Shown: one piece after another, positions 9,630 to 20,582 of the stretch
Layout: each line of letters opens with the position of its first letter
Position numbering within the stretch: the first letter of the stretch is position 1
Origin: Brachypodium distachyon
Taxonomy: Eukaryota > Streptophyta > Magnoliopsida > Poales > Poaceae
Direction: 5' to 3'
Assembly: GCF_000005505.3 (NCBI RefSeq)
Contig: NC_016131.3
Coordinates: 36,171,001-36,235,000, forward strand
Length of the DNA stretch: 64,000 bases
Translations under genes and position numbers: made by a program
The notes under the pieces: model-generated
The model's database searches: none
Told to the model about the DNA's origin: nothing
The model's input: the letters and a program-made list of their open reading frames with translations, nothing else

Positions 9630-12600
9630 TCCACGAACTCTGCGGTCGACAAGGGCGAGAAAGCCCCCAAGAAGCCCGTGTCGGAGAAGGACCAGAAGAA
9701 CTTGGAGATGAGGGCCACGCGGGCCTTCTTCAAGCCCGGCTACAACGGCAAGGGGGTCGACAAGATCCGGCACGCCGTCGCCACCTCGTTCAACGAGTAC
9801 GGCGAGACGCTCATCTTCCCCGCCGGCAGCGGCCACTAGGACAACGACTTCCGGGTGTTCGGCCGCTTCATCCTCGCTGGGTTCATACCTCCGTACTCCC
9901 TCTTCGTCCATGCTCTCATGGCGGCGTAGCAGCTTAAGGTTGCGCAGATCCACCCCACTTCCCTCTTCCTTCTCGCCGTCTTCCGATTTCTCTATGACGG
10001 GTTTGTCGGGGTGATGCCATCGGTGGCGTTATTCCGCCATTACTTCTACCCGCGCGTCGAGCAGTCGAGAGCGATGTCGTCAGGGGTCTCGTTCCGTGCC
10101 CGCAACAAGATGAAGTCGGAGTTCATCGTGCGGAGCGAGAAGAAGATCGAGAAGGAGTGGCGCGGGAGCTGGTGTTGGGTTCGCGTGGATGAGCCCGACG
10201 AGTTCATTCATGCGCCCACCGAGCTACCGGCGAGTAACGGCAGCTGGCGGGACTGGTACAGCTGAGACACCGAACTCCTTCCCATCATCAAGAAGATCAA
10301 GGCCCTGCGGCTAGCGGGGCTCACTGATCTGGACGTGGCGCGCACCTACATTAGCCGGCGCATCGCGCCGCTGCAGTTGCGGTCCCGCCCCGCGTGGATG
10401 TACACGGGGCCCGGCGACACCACGCGCTTGCAAAGCGTGGGTGTGACGCCGGAGGTGATCCAGGAGTGGGTGAAGGGAATCACAGGCGAGGACGTCCCAT
10501 TCACGGAGCTGGCCCCGGGGGCTCCATCCCTTCACGCCGGCGTCGCGGGCCTCCACGACATCATCGGCAGCTGCCCACCCTGCAACGAGTTGGGGCTGAT
10601 GTCCGATGCCCCGGTCCCAGCCCTGAAACCTCCGCCACCCGCTGCCCGTGGGAAGCACGTGGCCGAGGAGAGCGAGCGGGGATCGGATTCCAGTTGGCCC
10701 GGCAACGAGTCCTCCGGCGACGAGGCTGGCGACGTTGCCGGAGCCCGGATGGTCCTCCCCGAGGCGGAGGTGGAGGACAAGGATGACGTGCCGCGGGCGC
10801 GGCAACCAAGAGCGCCGGCGGTCGGGGCACCCCGCGGGAGTTCATCTCTCGCGGGTCCCGCTGCCTCAGCGGCCCCGGCTGCGTCGGCAGCAGCTACCCC
10901 TGCAACGGCTGCAGGCAGCCCGGGGGCATCCACGGCAACTGGGGCTGCGGCAACTCCACGAGGGTCCGCGGCCCCGCCCAAGCGGGGAATCTTCACGGGT
11001 TACTCGCTCAAGCTCAAGCCCCCAAGGTAAGCTGACATTTTCTCCCCCCTTCTATTTACGAGTTGGCGCTTGCCCTAATTCCTTCGTTTCTTCGTTGACG
11101 CCTTGCACGGACAGCGCTCCGGCGGGAGCCGGCAAGAGGGGGAGGACCGACACTGCACCCGCCACGCCCAGTAAGAAACCGCGTACCCGGGCTAGTGCCA
11201 GTCAGACCGGCACGAGGACCAGCGGCGCTGCCACTACGCGTGCTGCCGACCCGGTCCCAGAGGAGGAGGAGCCCGCAGCAGGTACAGACCCCTCCCCTGA
11301 CTCCATTGTACATGCTCCTTCTGCACGTTGACCCTTAATCGTGTGTTTGCCTTGGCTTGCAGGCGAAACGCAGCCTGCAGGGGACAGCCCGGCAGCAGAA
11401 ACCGGGACAGAGGGGGACAAGCCTCTCCCCGAAAGCGCGATGACCCTGCATGGTACACATCCAGAACTCCCTTGTGCTCGTCGCTTGGTACCCCATCTTG
11501 ATTTGAGGTAATTACTCTGCCCTTGTCGCAGGTCCCGATGCGCCCCCCACAGGGGCGGACGATACGGTGATCGACCTCACCTCTGACGTCAAGGACGCAG
11601 AGTTGAGGGACGAGCCAGAGGTGGCTCCCGCGCCAAGCCCTGCTGCCCCAGACGCGACGGTGGTTGCGCCCGTCGCCGCTACCGGAGCAGGACCCAGCGG
11701 CGCGTCCCCTGCCTTGCAGGCCGGGGGCGCGAGTCCTGCGGCCGCCCAGCAGGAGACGACTCCTGCCGGGAGCACCGCCCCTCCACCGGACGCGCATCCC
11801 GCGGGCGCGGTTGTGGAGGAGGACGTGGCTGAGGCGCAGCCGGCAGCCCTCCTGCAAGGGGACGGTGCCCCCCCCGGCCAAACCATGGCGACGGGGGTCT
11901 TGTCATCGTCCGCCGCTACCTCCAGCCCAGACCTCGGCATTCTTGCCGGGGCGACTTGGGACCCAAGCATCTATGATCAGGGGCACCAATTCTTCGATGC
12001 CATCAAGGAGCAACAGTTGGCGTTCGTCAACACCACGAGCTCGTGAAGCTCCAGCTGGGTGAGGTGCGGCTAGATGTCGAGAGGGAGAGGCGGGAGCTCT
12101 CCCGGCTAAGGGAGGAGACCCGGCTGGCCCGGCAGGCCTGGGACGAGGCCACCATGCCAGTCAACCCCGAGGCGGAGCTCCTTCGGCAGCTGGAGGCCCA
12201 GCGCGTCGAGCACCAGCAGGTATTGGACTCGCTGGCCGCGGCGTGGGAGAAGGCCGACAAGGAGCACGAAGACGTGCTGGCCACAGTTCAAACTCGCCTC
12301 AACGAGAAGAGCGAGCTGGTCAGTGGCTACTCCTCCCAACTCCAAGCGTTGTGCGTGAAGTTGGAGGAGCAGGCCAAGGCTGTAGAGGACGCGGCAGCGG
12401 GGTCGGCGCGGCGGGAGAAGGAGCTGCGGGAGCAGGTCTGGACCCGGGAGCGCGAACTCGTGGGGGAGCTTAATTCCACCAAGGAAAAGAGCGCCCATCT
12501 CGAGTCCGAGCTGACCACTGCCCAGGGCGAGCTCGTCAAGACTGGTGAGGACAATGTGGGCAAGGCCAAGGAGATCGTGCGGCTCACAGAACTCCTCCAC

Positions 12601-13068
12601 AAGGCAAAGCTTGCGGTGGCATCGTCACGCACCAACCACGACAAGTTGGCGGAGCAGTGGCGGAGGGAGACCGAGAAGCTGCACGAGATCGCACAGGCTG
12701 TTCGCGTGCAGCTGCCGAGGTTGGAGCTGCAGGCGGCGAAGGTGGACGGCACGGACGTCAACACCTTGATCCCGTTCTTCTCCAACATGGTGGGAAAGCT
12801 CGGGGCGCTGGATGTGTGGATCTCCAAGTTCTGCGACGGGGAGATATCATCGTGTGCCAGGGAGATCGCTGAGATGATCCTCCCCCGGGTGCACTACTAC
12901 CACCCCGACTTCCCCTTCGAGGTGCTGCTGGACGCGTGGTCGGACAGCGAGGACGGCCCCTCCCACACTAGGGCAGTGGGTAGGTTTGTCGACAAGGTGG
13001 TGGAGCGGATGCAGCGGAAGCCGAAGCTGGAGCCCCCAGCGGAAGACCCCGGCAGCAAGTTGTCGTAG
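9630..13068 (+). pseudogene. Tat-A antisense gene: gypsy-type transposon-family protein with coiled coil
   Basis: Encoded opposite to gag-pol. The N-terminal part (about 9690-10560) resembles the plant putative gypsy-type transposon family (Pfam Transposase_28): RAFFKPGYNG, FGRFILAGFIPP, QIHPTSLFLL, ALFRHYFYPR, WCWVRVDEP, HPAWMYTG-like. A proline/alanine/acidic linker follows, then IDLTSD, then a heptad-rich coiled coil (about 12040-12720) and a conserved C-terminal block (TLIPFFSNMVGKLGALDVWI). Three GT-AG introns keep the frame: 11027-11114, 11282-11362 and 11453-11531. In-frame stops occur at 9837-9839, near 9928 and near 10263; the first looks like CAG to TAG and the third like CGA to TGA. 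There is a 1-base shift near 12040. Function unknown; family call by motif memory. Confidence 0.75.
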
Positions 13069-14559
13069 TCCCCTGTTATCTTTTGTTTTATTTTTGTTTC
13101 CTGCAAGTGGAGCTTGGCGCCATTAAACAATTATGGTTTCATTAGCCCATGTAATCGTTTGCTACTTTTAGAAATTCCGCTTTCTGGTTCTACTTGGTAT
13201 TTGCTCATGAAATTGACTCGCGGGGTGTGTCTTCCTGTCCTCGTGTGTTATACTTTGTGTTGCCGGGGACTCGCATGCTACCCACTTAACCAGACCAGGG
13301 ACCCGGGACGGACCCGCAGTGCCGACCTGGGGTTAAGCAGCAGCGGCGAGCCACTCCACTTGCGGGTTAGCTACTCCGAAGCACGCGGCTGCGGGACGGA
13401 CCTGCAAGCCGCATGAGGAGCGCGCTCCCCCCGCAAGCGTCCTTCCAACACTCCAGCCACACGCAAGACCCAACCCACACCAACGAGCCAGCGTTGAGAT
13501 TAGAAAGCTAGGCGCCTAGGATAACGCACTTAGCTGTCTGTTCTCTAGTCGAACGTAAAGGCTCTGCACTTGGAACGCCTGCTGGAGGGATGCGGCAAGG
13601 GCGATGTGAACTAATGGCATGCACCACCACAGCGTCTCTGCAGCAACCCTCGCCTTGGAACCGCTTGCTGGGGGGATGCGGCAAGGCCGCGGTGGCCGTG
13701 CACCCATCGACGCTAAGCACTGATGGCATGCACCCCCATCGCGCCTCTGCAACAGCCCCCGCCTTGGAGACGCCTCGTGGAGTGACGTGGCAGGGACGCG
13801 ATGGAGGGAACACCCTCGGTGCTTGTGCACGGAGAAATGCACCACCACCGCTCCTCTACTGCATCACTCGCCACCTTCTTAGCTTTGCTTTGAGTTGCTC
13901 CGTGGCCACCATGCCCTTTTATAGGCATGGTGGAGAATCCTGCCGCCGCGCGCGCCGAGCCACCGCGGCACAGGTGGCGACACCCTCCTGCGGTAAGAAC
14001 CTTGAAGCGGTCGACATGCCCAAGTGGCTGCCCGCTAGACGACACGGCCCGTGAGTACTCCACGAGTATCACAATGTGTCTGACCCCTAACCTTGTCCTG
14101 CATGTTAGATCCTTACCAAGCCCAAGATGCTGCAATTTTTTTCGAAATGCACGAAAAAAGGTACAGCACAGATAGCCCTCCTGCCTCCCAGCCCCCGGGC
14201 ACAGAAGGGTCGATACTCGATACCAAACTTGGGTGTGAGCACTCTCCTATTCCCAAGACGCAGCTGCTGCGTGGTGCGCGTTGCGGGGAACCCGGCAACG
14301 GCACGACCCCGTGCCGGAGTGATCCGGCAACGGGATTTTTTGTGCGAGGCTCCGGCAGCCCCCTGCTCACAGCCAAGGATGAAAAGAGACTTCTGTGCAC
14401 CTAGAGCAGGAGACAGAAGAAAAAACATGCAATAACGAGACAACTTGATATTCAAAGGAAATTACTTATCTTTATTCATAGAAACTAGCGGATTACAATC
14501 GGGGGTTGCCAGGCTACACTAGTTCGAGAGGCATGCTGCAGCAGCATCACCTGCGGGAC
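13069..14559 (-). other. Tat-A 3' domain between integrase and antisense gene
   Basis: Non-coding on the minus strand. In sense order it has AATAAA (plus 14471-14476), a pyrimidine-rich block, repeats of gttgccggg type, TATAAAA (plus 13917-13923), degenerate hairpin units (about 13600-13870), and the 3' flank of the antisense gene (13080-13430). Every part has a counterpart in Tat-C and Tat-D, so it is a conserved module and not random spacer. Confidence 0.7.
13686..13745 (-). repeat. 60-base hairpin unit in Tat-A
   Basis: Arms at 13686-13702 (gccgcggtggccgtgca) and 13729-13745 (tgcacccccatcgcgcc) pair with a central two-base mismatch, as in units of Tat-C and Tat-D. Neighbouring units at about 13601-13640 and 13795-13853 are decayed. 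A minus-strand TATAAAA lies upstream at 13917-13923. Confidence 0.65.
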
Positions 14560-14785
14560 AGGCTCCGCCGCTTCACGGGTAGAACTTGCGCAAGTGCTCA
14601 AGATCCAATTGTTTTGCACCGGCAAGCCTTCTTCGGTTTCCAGCTGGACAGCCCCCGGCTTGGTCACTTGCACTACCCGGAAGGCGCCCTCCCATTTCGG
14701 AGCCAACTTGTTCCTGGCCTTCATTCCTTGTATCCGACGCAGGACAAAGTCTCCGACCTCGAGCTCCCAGTACGGACTCGCCTGT
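14560..14785 (-). pseudogene. Tat-A integrase, C-terminal part
   Basis: Minus-strand end of the integrase (FVLRRIQGMK, KWEGAFRVVQVTKPGAVQLE), cut at 14785 by the Tekay insertion and continued at 26358. A small frameshift near the end alters the last residues compared with NIEHLRKFY in Tat-C and Tat-D. Confidence 0.85.
14781..14785. repeat. Target site duplication of Tekay, left copy (CCTGT)
   Basis: Pairs with CCTAT at 26358-26362, one mismatch. Uninterrupted Tat copies (for example plus 60123-60127 in Tat-E) read CCTGT at this site, so the right copy carries the mutation. Confidence 0.8.
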
Positions 14786-17700
14786 TGTAACATCCCAAAT
14801 TTTTCAAATTCGGATGTTCGCACCTTTTCATTTCTTATGCATATCACCTTGATCATATCTTAAAATATTGGTGTTCCTTGTGATGCATTATTGAAAGTGT
14901 TTGAAATGGTGTTTTGGAATGTTTTAGGTTGATAGAAACTGATCTGAGAATTTTCTAGAGTTTAAAAATGCATTTTAGGATTTTATTTGGGTTTATTTAA
15001 AGCTTAGAAACATTAAAACTATTTTTACAAATGTCTTTTTGAGTGGGAATAATTTTCCTCGACTCTAAATGAAATATATTATTTTACAAAAAAATTGGGA
15101 ATTTTTCTGAAGCCTTTTGTTATTTTAAATGATTTAAATGGAATTTCGGGTGAATTATAGATCCTCAAAAGTATTTTATAATCTTTTTCTTTTATTCTTT
15201 TTCTTTTTCTCTGAAAATACGCTTTCTCCGCGGGAACACGTATTCACGGAGAAATACGCTTTCACTTAAAACCCTGAAGGGTTATCTTCTAATCTCGGCC
15301 GTTCATCTCAGATCCAACGGTCACATTTTTTTTCCTATCTCTCTCTCTCTCACTGACGTGTGGGGCCCACGCGTCATCCGCTACCTCTTGCCATTCCGCC
15401 CACGTCGCCAGCGGCCGCGTTTTCCGGCCCAACCGCCGCGCCTGCCTGCGCGCTTCCCCGCGCCAACCCCGCGCCCGCGCGCACGCCTGCACCACCCCGC
15501 GCCCGCGCCTGCCTTCCCGCCTGCCCTCGCCGCCGCCCGCCGCGCGCGCCCGCACCCGCCTTCGCCGGCCGCTCGCCCGCGCATGCCCCCGCGCCCCCGC
15601 TCGCGCGCGCGCGCCTGGCCACGCGCGCGCCCGTGCAATCGCGGCACGCCCCGCGCCCCCGACCCCACGCCCGTGCCCCCGCCAGCCACGCGCCTCTGCC
15701 CTATAAAAATCGCCCGCACGCCCTCTCTCGCGCGCCCCCGCCTGCACCCTCTCGCCCACCCGCATTCTCCTTTTCCGTGCGCGCTCCCTGCTCGCCCTGC
15801 ACCTCAAGTTCTGGCCAAAACCGCCGCCGCCGCCGCCCAATTCGGGCGAGAAATTGCCGGAGCTGCGCTGCCCCGTTCGCCGAGCCGCCACCGCCTTCAT
15901 GATCCCTGCGACACCGTGAAACCCCCCCCCCCCCCAACACTTCATTTTCTTCCCCGAGTCCCGATTCGTCGAATCGTTCATCTCAAGTGAGATTTGGGTA
16001 TGAGCTTGTTTAAAGTTCTCTGAAACTTATGCTTTTCGGTTAGCTCTGTTCAAGCGTCGATTGTTAGCATACCATTGATCATTATGTGCTCTAGTTTGCA
16101 CCATTGTGTAGAGGGAATGTTTCTCTATAATTTCTCTGTAGACAGTAGCCGTAGATGGTTCATCTCGGGCATTGCATCGTCGTCGCAAAATGGTATTCTA
16201 AGCAGCCTCTCTGCCGTATCTCTGCCGCGGCAGAAAGTGCAGCACCATTCTTAGTGAGTAGCCTTATTCGCAGTAGTTCTTCTTGTTGTCCGTAGTATCA
16301 TTTTAGTTGTTTCTTTCTGTAGATTGAACTTTAGGAACACCCCTTCACAGCCATTTCCTAGTTGGACCATGTCAACTTCACCTTCACTAGCAGCTCTACG
16401 GTAGAAGTTCATATCCTATTCTGTTCTGTTTTAGAGTAGCCACATTCACCTGTTCTTAGCTACTGCCTCATATCTCCATAGTTAGTGAAACTAGTGCCAT
16501 TTGGAAGAGCAGATCATATTGTTGGATTCCTTTGTTTATTTCTCTGTCATTGGAATAGTTTAGCACCAGTAGATTTTCAGTAGAAGTTAGTAGTCTTTGT
16601 CTGTCAGAATCTGACTAGGTACCTTTGCAAGTTAGTAACTTTTGACCTGTTTATTCATTGACCTGAAACCTGTTGCATTAGTTGGTACGACCTTAGAACT
16701 ATACTTAGCATAGGTTTCATGCCATGTTCTGTACTTTAGCACCTTTTGCGTGTCAACCCTAGTTGCTATTTGTTAACAGTTGCTATCTGTTAACAGTAGC
16801 AAAGTATTAAGTGCTCTTTATGAGTGAGTATGTTTTTGGAAAAATGTTTTCAAAATAAAACCAAAATTTTTTATCTGGATGGAGTGGTATGATGGAGGCC
16901 AGTTGGCTGTTGGCAAGTTTTGTAACCCCGTAACGGGTACACGCTCAGGAGAAGGTGGGGACCGCCGTCTAGAAATCCAAGAGTTCAAAACTTCTCATGT
17001 ACCCAAAGGCTTTCTTGTGCAACCACTTGCTATTATGGGCTCTGGCTTGGTCGATTAACTAGCGGGAAACCCTTACCTGGGTATCGCCATCCGGAGAGGG
17101 GCCAATGTGCTCATATGGGGCGGGCGGTGCCAGAATTAGGTATCAGGGGGCTTCTAGAAAGACTTCGTCACAATCTTTACCTGTTGCGCACGCTTGTCGT
17201 TAGGTAACATTTTGGACTGATTGTGTCAAGTGGGTAAAGTGTACAAACCTCTCAAGAGTGTCAATCTAATCGATTAGCCATGCCCCTGGTTACGGGCGAC
17301 TTTGAGTCATTAAGTCAGGAGAAGTGGAGATCTTAAAGTTTTGTTTTCAAAAACCCCAAAACTGTTTTGACTCGATGGAAGGTTCCACAGAATGAGTCAG
17401 GGAAAAGGGATGCTATGTGAGTGTCAGTTGACCCAGAGTGCATAGCTAGGTCGTGGAGTGAACATCCACAGAATGACCATACTATTGATCAAACCCTGTT
17501 TTATCAAAACTGTAGGATGGAGATTTTCAAAGAAAAATACTATGAGTATTTCGAAACCCCAAAAGCAGCATTTTGCAAAAACAACCCTAGTAGCCAAACT
17601 AGGAAATTCTTCATCATTTCCATGCATTCCTCCTAACCACATAGGTATGACTTGCAAGTACATTCAATGTACTGACCTGCACCTATCATGTGCAGAGAGT

Positions 17701-17957
17701 GACGCATAAGAAGAAGACGCAGGGTCGCGAGTCTACACTCAACTTGCCTGTGGCGTTGATGGGACTGCCTCTTTATCAGTGTGTTTTATTTGAACTTCCG
17801 CTTGGCTTGTATTAATTACTCTGGATTTGTTATTCGAACCGATGTAATAGACATGTGTATGGTATTTCATCAATGGAACTGTGTGTGCTAGCATTTGATC
17901 TAGGGACTAGCACAGTTTACACAGAGGTCCGGATCCTTACGGGTCTGGGTCGCCACA
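14786..17957 (+). repeat. Tekay 5' LTR
   Basis: 3172 bp, from tgtaacatccc to cgccaca. A TATA box ctataaaaat lies at 15701-15710, after a very GC-rich stretch (15360-15700) that produces spurious long ORFs on both strands. The same TATA box is at 24751-24760 in the partner LTR. Confidence 0.93.
15701..15710 (+). promoter_or_regulatory. TATA box of the Tekay 5' LTR
   Basis: ctataaaaat, conserved at 24751-24760 in the 3' LTR and placed after a GC-rich U3. Likely drives the genomic RNA. Confidence 0.7.
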
Positions 17958-17959
17958 GA

Positions 17960-17970
17960 TGGTATCAGAG
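17960..17970 (+). other. Tekay primer binding site
   Basis: TGGTATCAGAG two bases inside the 5' LTR end. It matches the complement of the 3' end of plant initiator methionine tRNA, the usual primer for chromoviruses. Confidence 0.9.
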
Positions 17971-18129
17971 GGCATGTTGCCTGTAGGTCGTGACCCTAGT
18001 ATTGGAAAAGCCATAAGTACTTATTTTAAGTAAATCAAGATGAATATATACGTATATTTATACTCCTATTCTTGTCTATCTAACATGAATTCCAATTCAC
18101 TCTTCTGATCTTTGTTAAAAATTGTGTAG

Positions 18130-19104
18130 ATGGCTGCCAACGGAGAGTTTCACCAGGCTGGACAGGGCGACTTTCGTTTTGAGGCACAGCTGCGTGATGT
18201 GACCACGTGCCTGCGCATGCCTTCATCAGAGTTCCGTGCTTACCGTCACGCGGACCGCCCAGGACACGTCGACATCGGCGCCAAGATCTGTGGACGCCAG
18301 GTTCACCCCGTCACCAGGGACGTCACCTTCACTGTGGAAGCGGATACCTGGGAGGCTGGCCTAATAAAGGCTATGCAGGAGGCTCTTGCCCGCATCTGCG
18401 GCGAGTACGCCTCTGAGCTTGTCTTTACAGCCTACGAGGACTTCGGCAAGAAGACCCGATACGGGAATCTGTTTCCCCATACCGGCGACCTCACCCCCAG
18501 CGCCCAACAGTACGACGACCTCGAGCGTTACCTCGACAGTGTCCAGAGTCAGCATGAGGTCACTAGGATCATCTCGGATGCACACCTCCACACCCGAGAT
18601 GAGCTGAACCGGGAGTTAGCCCTGGCTGATGTTCAGATTGCCGCTCTCAAGCGGGAGAATGATCTGCTGAAGACCAAGGACATGGAGTCGCAGCAGAAGG
18701 TTCAGGAACTGGAAGCCCTGAACAAAGACGCCAATGACGAGCTACAGCAGCTTCAGGAGACAGCTGTCATACAGCAAGAGGAGCTAGGGGAAGCAGCAGA
18801 TGAGAAGGAGGAACTGAAGAATCAGATCAATAGCTTTAAGATGGAAGTGCACCTTCTCAAGGGAACCATTTCCACCCTCCGGGAAAAGCTGGACGAGGCA
18901 CGTGACAATGGAGAGGATGTTCAGGCTGAGGATGAGGCTTTCCTCAGCAATGACGAGGACTACGAGGAGGAGATGCAGTTCAGAGTTGAGGTGTTCGACT
19001 ATGAGATTGCCAACTCCGGAAACGAGGACGAGCCGATGGAGGACGAGGAAGACCCCGAGGAGGTTATCTTCGAGTCCGACCTCGAGACCGACCGTGACGA
19101 GTAG
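18130..19104 (+). CDS. Tekay extra ORF upstream of gag, coiled-coil protein
   Basis: Intact 324-residue frame between PBS and gag, starting ATGGCTGCC. The N-terminal ~120 residues look globular (FRAYRHADRPGHVDIG, LVFTAYEDFGKKTRYGN). Residues ~160-260 are a glutamate/leucine/lysine heptad-rich coiled coil. The last ~65 residues are very acidic (DEPMEDEEDPEE). It has no gag, CCHC or enzyme motif. It remains open although gag and pol of the same copy are broken. The role is unknown; an accessory structural or RNA-binding partner protein is only a guess. Confidence 0.7.
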   Translation: MAANGEFHQAGQGDFRFEAQLRDVTTCLRMPSSEFRAYRHADRPGHVDIGAKICGRQVHPVTRDVTFTVEADTWEAGLIKAMQEALARICGEYASELVFTAYEDFGKKTRYGNLFPHTGDLTPSAQQYDDLERYLDSVQSQHEVTRIISDAHLHTRDELNRELALADVQIAALKRENDLLKTKDMESQQKVQELEALNKDANDELQQLQETAVIQQEELGEAADEKEELKNQINSFKMEVHLLKGTISTLREKLDEARDNGEDVQAEDEAFLSNDEDYEEEMQFRVEVFDYEIANSGNEDEPMEDEEDPEEVIFESDLETDRDE

Positions 19105-19348
19105 CGTCCTTACCCTTAGTTTGTTTATGAGTTGTTTTCGCGCTAGTATCGTTAGTATGCTGATCAATCGTCATGTGATCATCAGGATTAGACTTTTGTG
19201 TGAACTTACCACTATGTTTTATCACTTTGCTTGTTCATGAATGAAGTTTTAATTGGAGTTATATGGTTCTTTTCATGCTGCTAGCATATATGGGTAGTAT
19301 GTTATTCTGATAGATCCATTTATCTCGACTCTCACCTTTTCCAGCAAG

Positions 19349-20582
19349 ATGGCTGCCCGAAACACCCGTCGTACCACTAGCAATGCTGGAGGCAGCAACA
19401 ATGACAACAACAACAACGGGGGATTTCCTGGATTTGCTGAATTCATCCAAGCTCAAACCCAATTGGTCAATCTGATGACTGAGACTCTGCAGAACAGCCG
19501 ACAGAACAATCCACCCCCCCCCACCACCACCATCGGACAGGCTTACCCTATTACTTAGACTCCACCCACCTACATTTGCAAACTCAGCTGAACCAATTGA
19601 AGCCGATGATTGGCTTAGAGTCATTGAGAAGAAATTAGCCACCATCCAATGCACAGAGCAAGAGAAGGTTCTGTATGCAAGTCACCAACTGGAAGGCGCA
19701 GCTGCCGCATGGTGGGACAACTTCAAGTTTGGTTATGATGGAGAGGTCATCGCTTGGGACGACTTCATCCGTGGATTTCGGACCGCCGACATTCCAACTG
19801 GAAGTATGGGACTGATGAAGAAGGAATTCCGCTCTCTTCGCCAAGGTTCCAAATCTGTGAAGGAGTATTTGGACCGTTTCACCAGCTTGGCTAGGTATGC
19901 CCCAGGAGATGTGGCTGATGATGATGATCGTCAGGAGAGGTTTCTCGAAGGACTGAATGATGAGCTTAGTGTGCAGCTGGTGTCCATTAACTTTTCTACA
20001 TTTCAGCATTTGGTGGACAACGCCATACGCCTTGAGGGAAAGCAAAAGGAGATTGAAAACAGGAAGAGGAGGGCAAGTAACCACAAGATTGATTCTAGGC
20101 CCCATGTCAAGTCTCGCCACTTTTCACCTCCTAGACACCACCACTTTGGATCATCCTCTGGAAGATTCCATGGCATGAGTCATCAGCAGCACAGGCACCA
20201 GAGTCACCGCAATCACCAAGATCACAAGGAGAACCGGCACCATGGAAGTGGACACCGTCACCACCACAACGACTCTGCTCCTGAGAAGAGGGACATGAGT
20301 CAGGTGAAATGCTTCAACTGCGGCAAGATGGGCCACTACAAGAGTTCTTGCACGGAGAAGCCACGTGAGGACAAGAACCAGGGAGGTAGCAAGCCCAATC
20401 CGTTTGTGAAGGCCAAGCTCAACCATGTGTCTGCTGAGGAGGCATATGAGTCACCGGACGTCGTTGTCGGTACGTTCTTGGTCAATTCCAACCCTGCAGT
20501 TATCTTATTTGATACCGGAGCATCGCATTCTTCATTTCTCAATCATGGGTGCAAAAGCATGGGTAGCCACCAAGGCACTTAG
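19349..20582 (+). pseudogene. Tekay gag (frameshifted) running into protease
   Basis: Starts MAARNTRR. The capsid-type retrotransposon gag domain follows (EADDWLRVIEKKL, AAAWWDNFK, FRSLRQGSKSVKEYLDRF, RFLEGLNDEL), then a His-rich basic tail and one CCHC knuckle CFNCGKMGHYKSSC near 20310-20355. The frame changes at a run of nine C (19514-19522), which ends the first segment at a TAG at 19556-19558. The shift fits a one-base C insertion. Protease begins in this frame with FDTGASHS at about 20508-20531. Confidence 0.88.

Noticed and set aside
15358..15990. 210- and 230-codon ORFs on both strands in the Tekay LTR
   Set aside because: Arginine/alanine/proline-rich readings of a GC-rich U3 segment. 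The same block in the 3' LTR breaks these frames.
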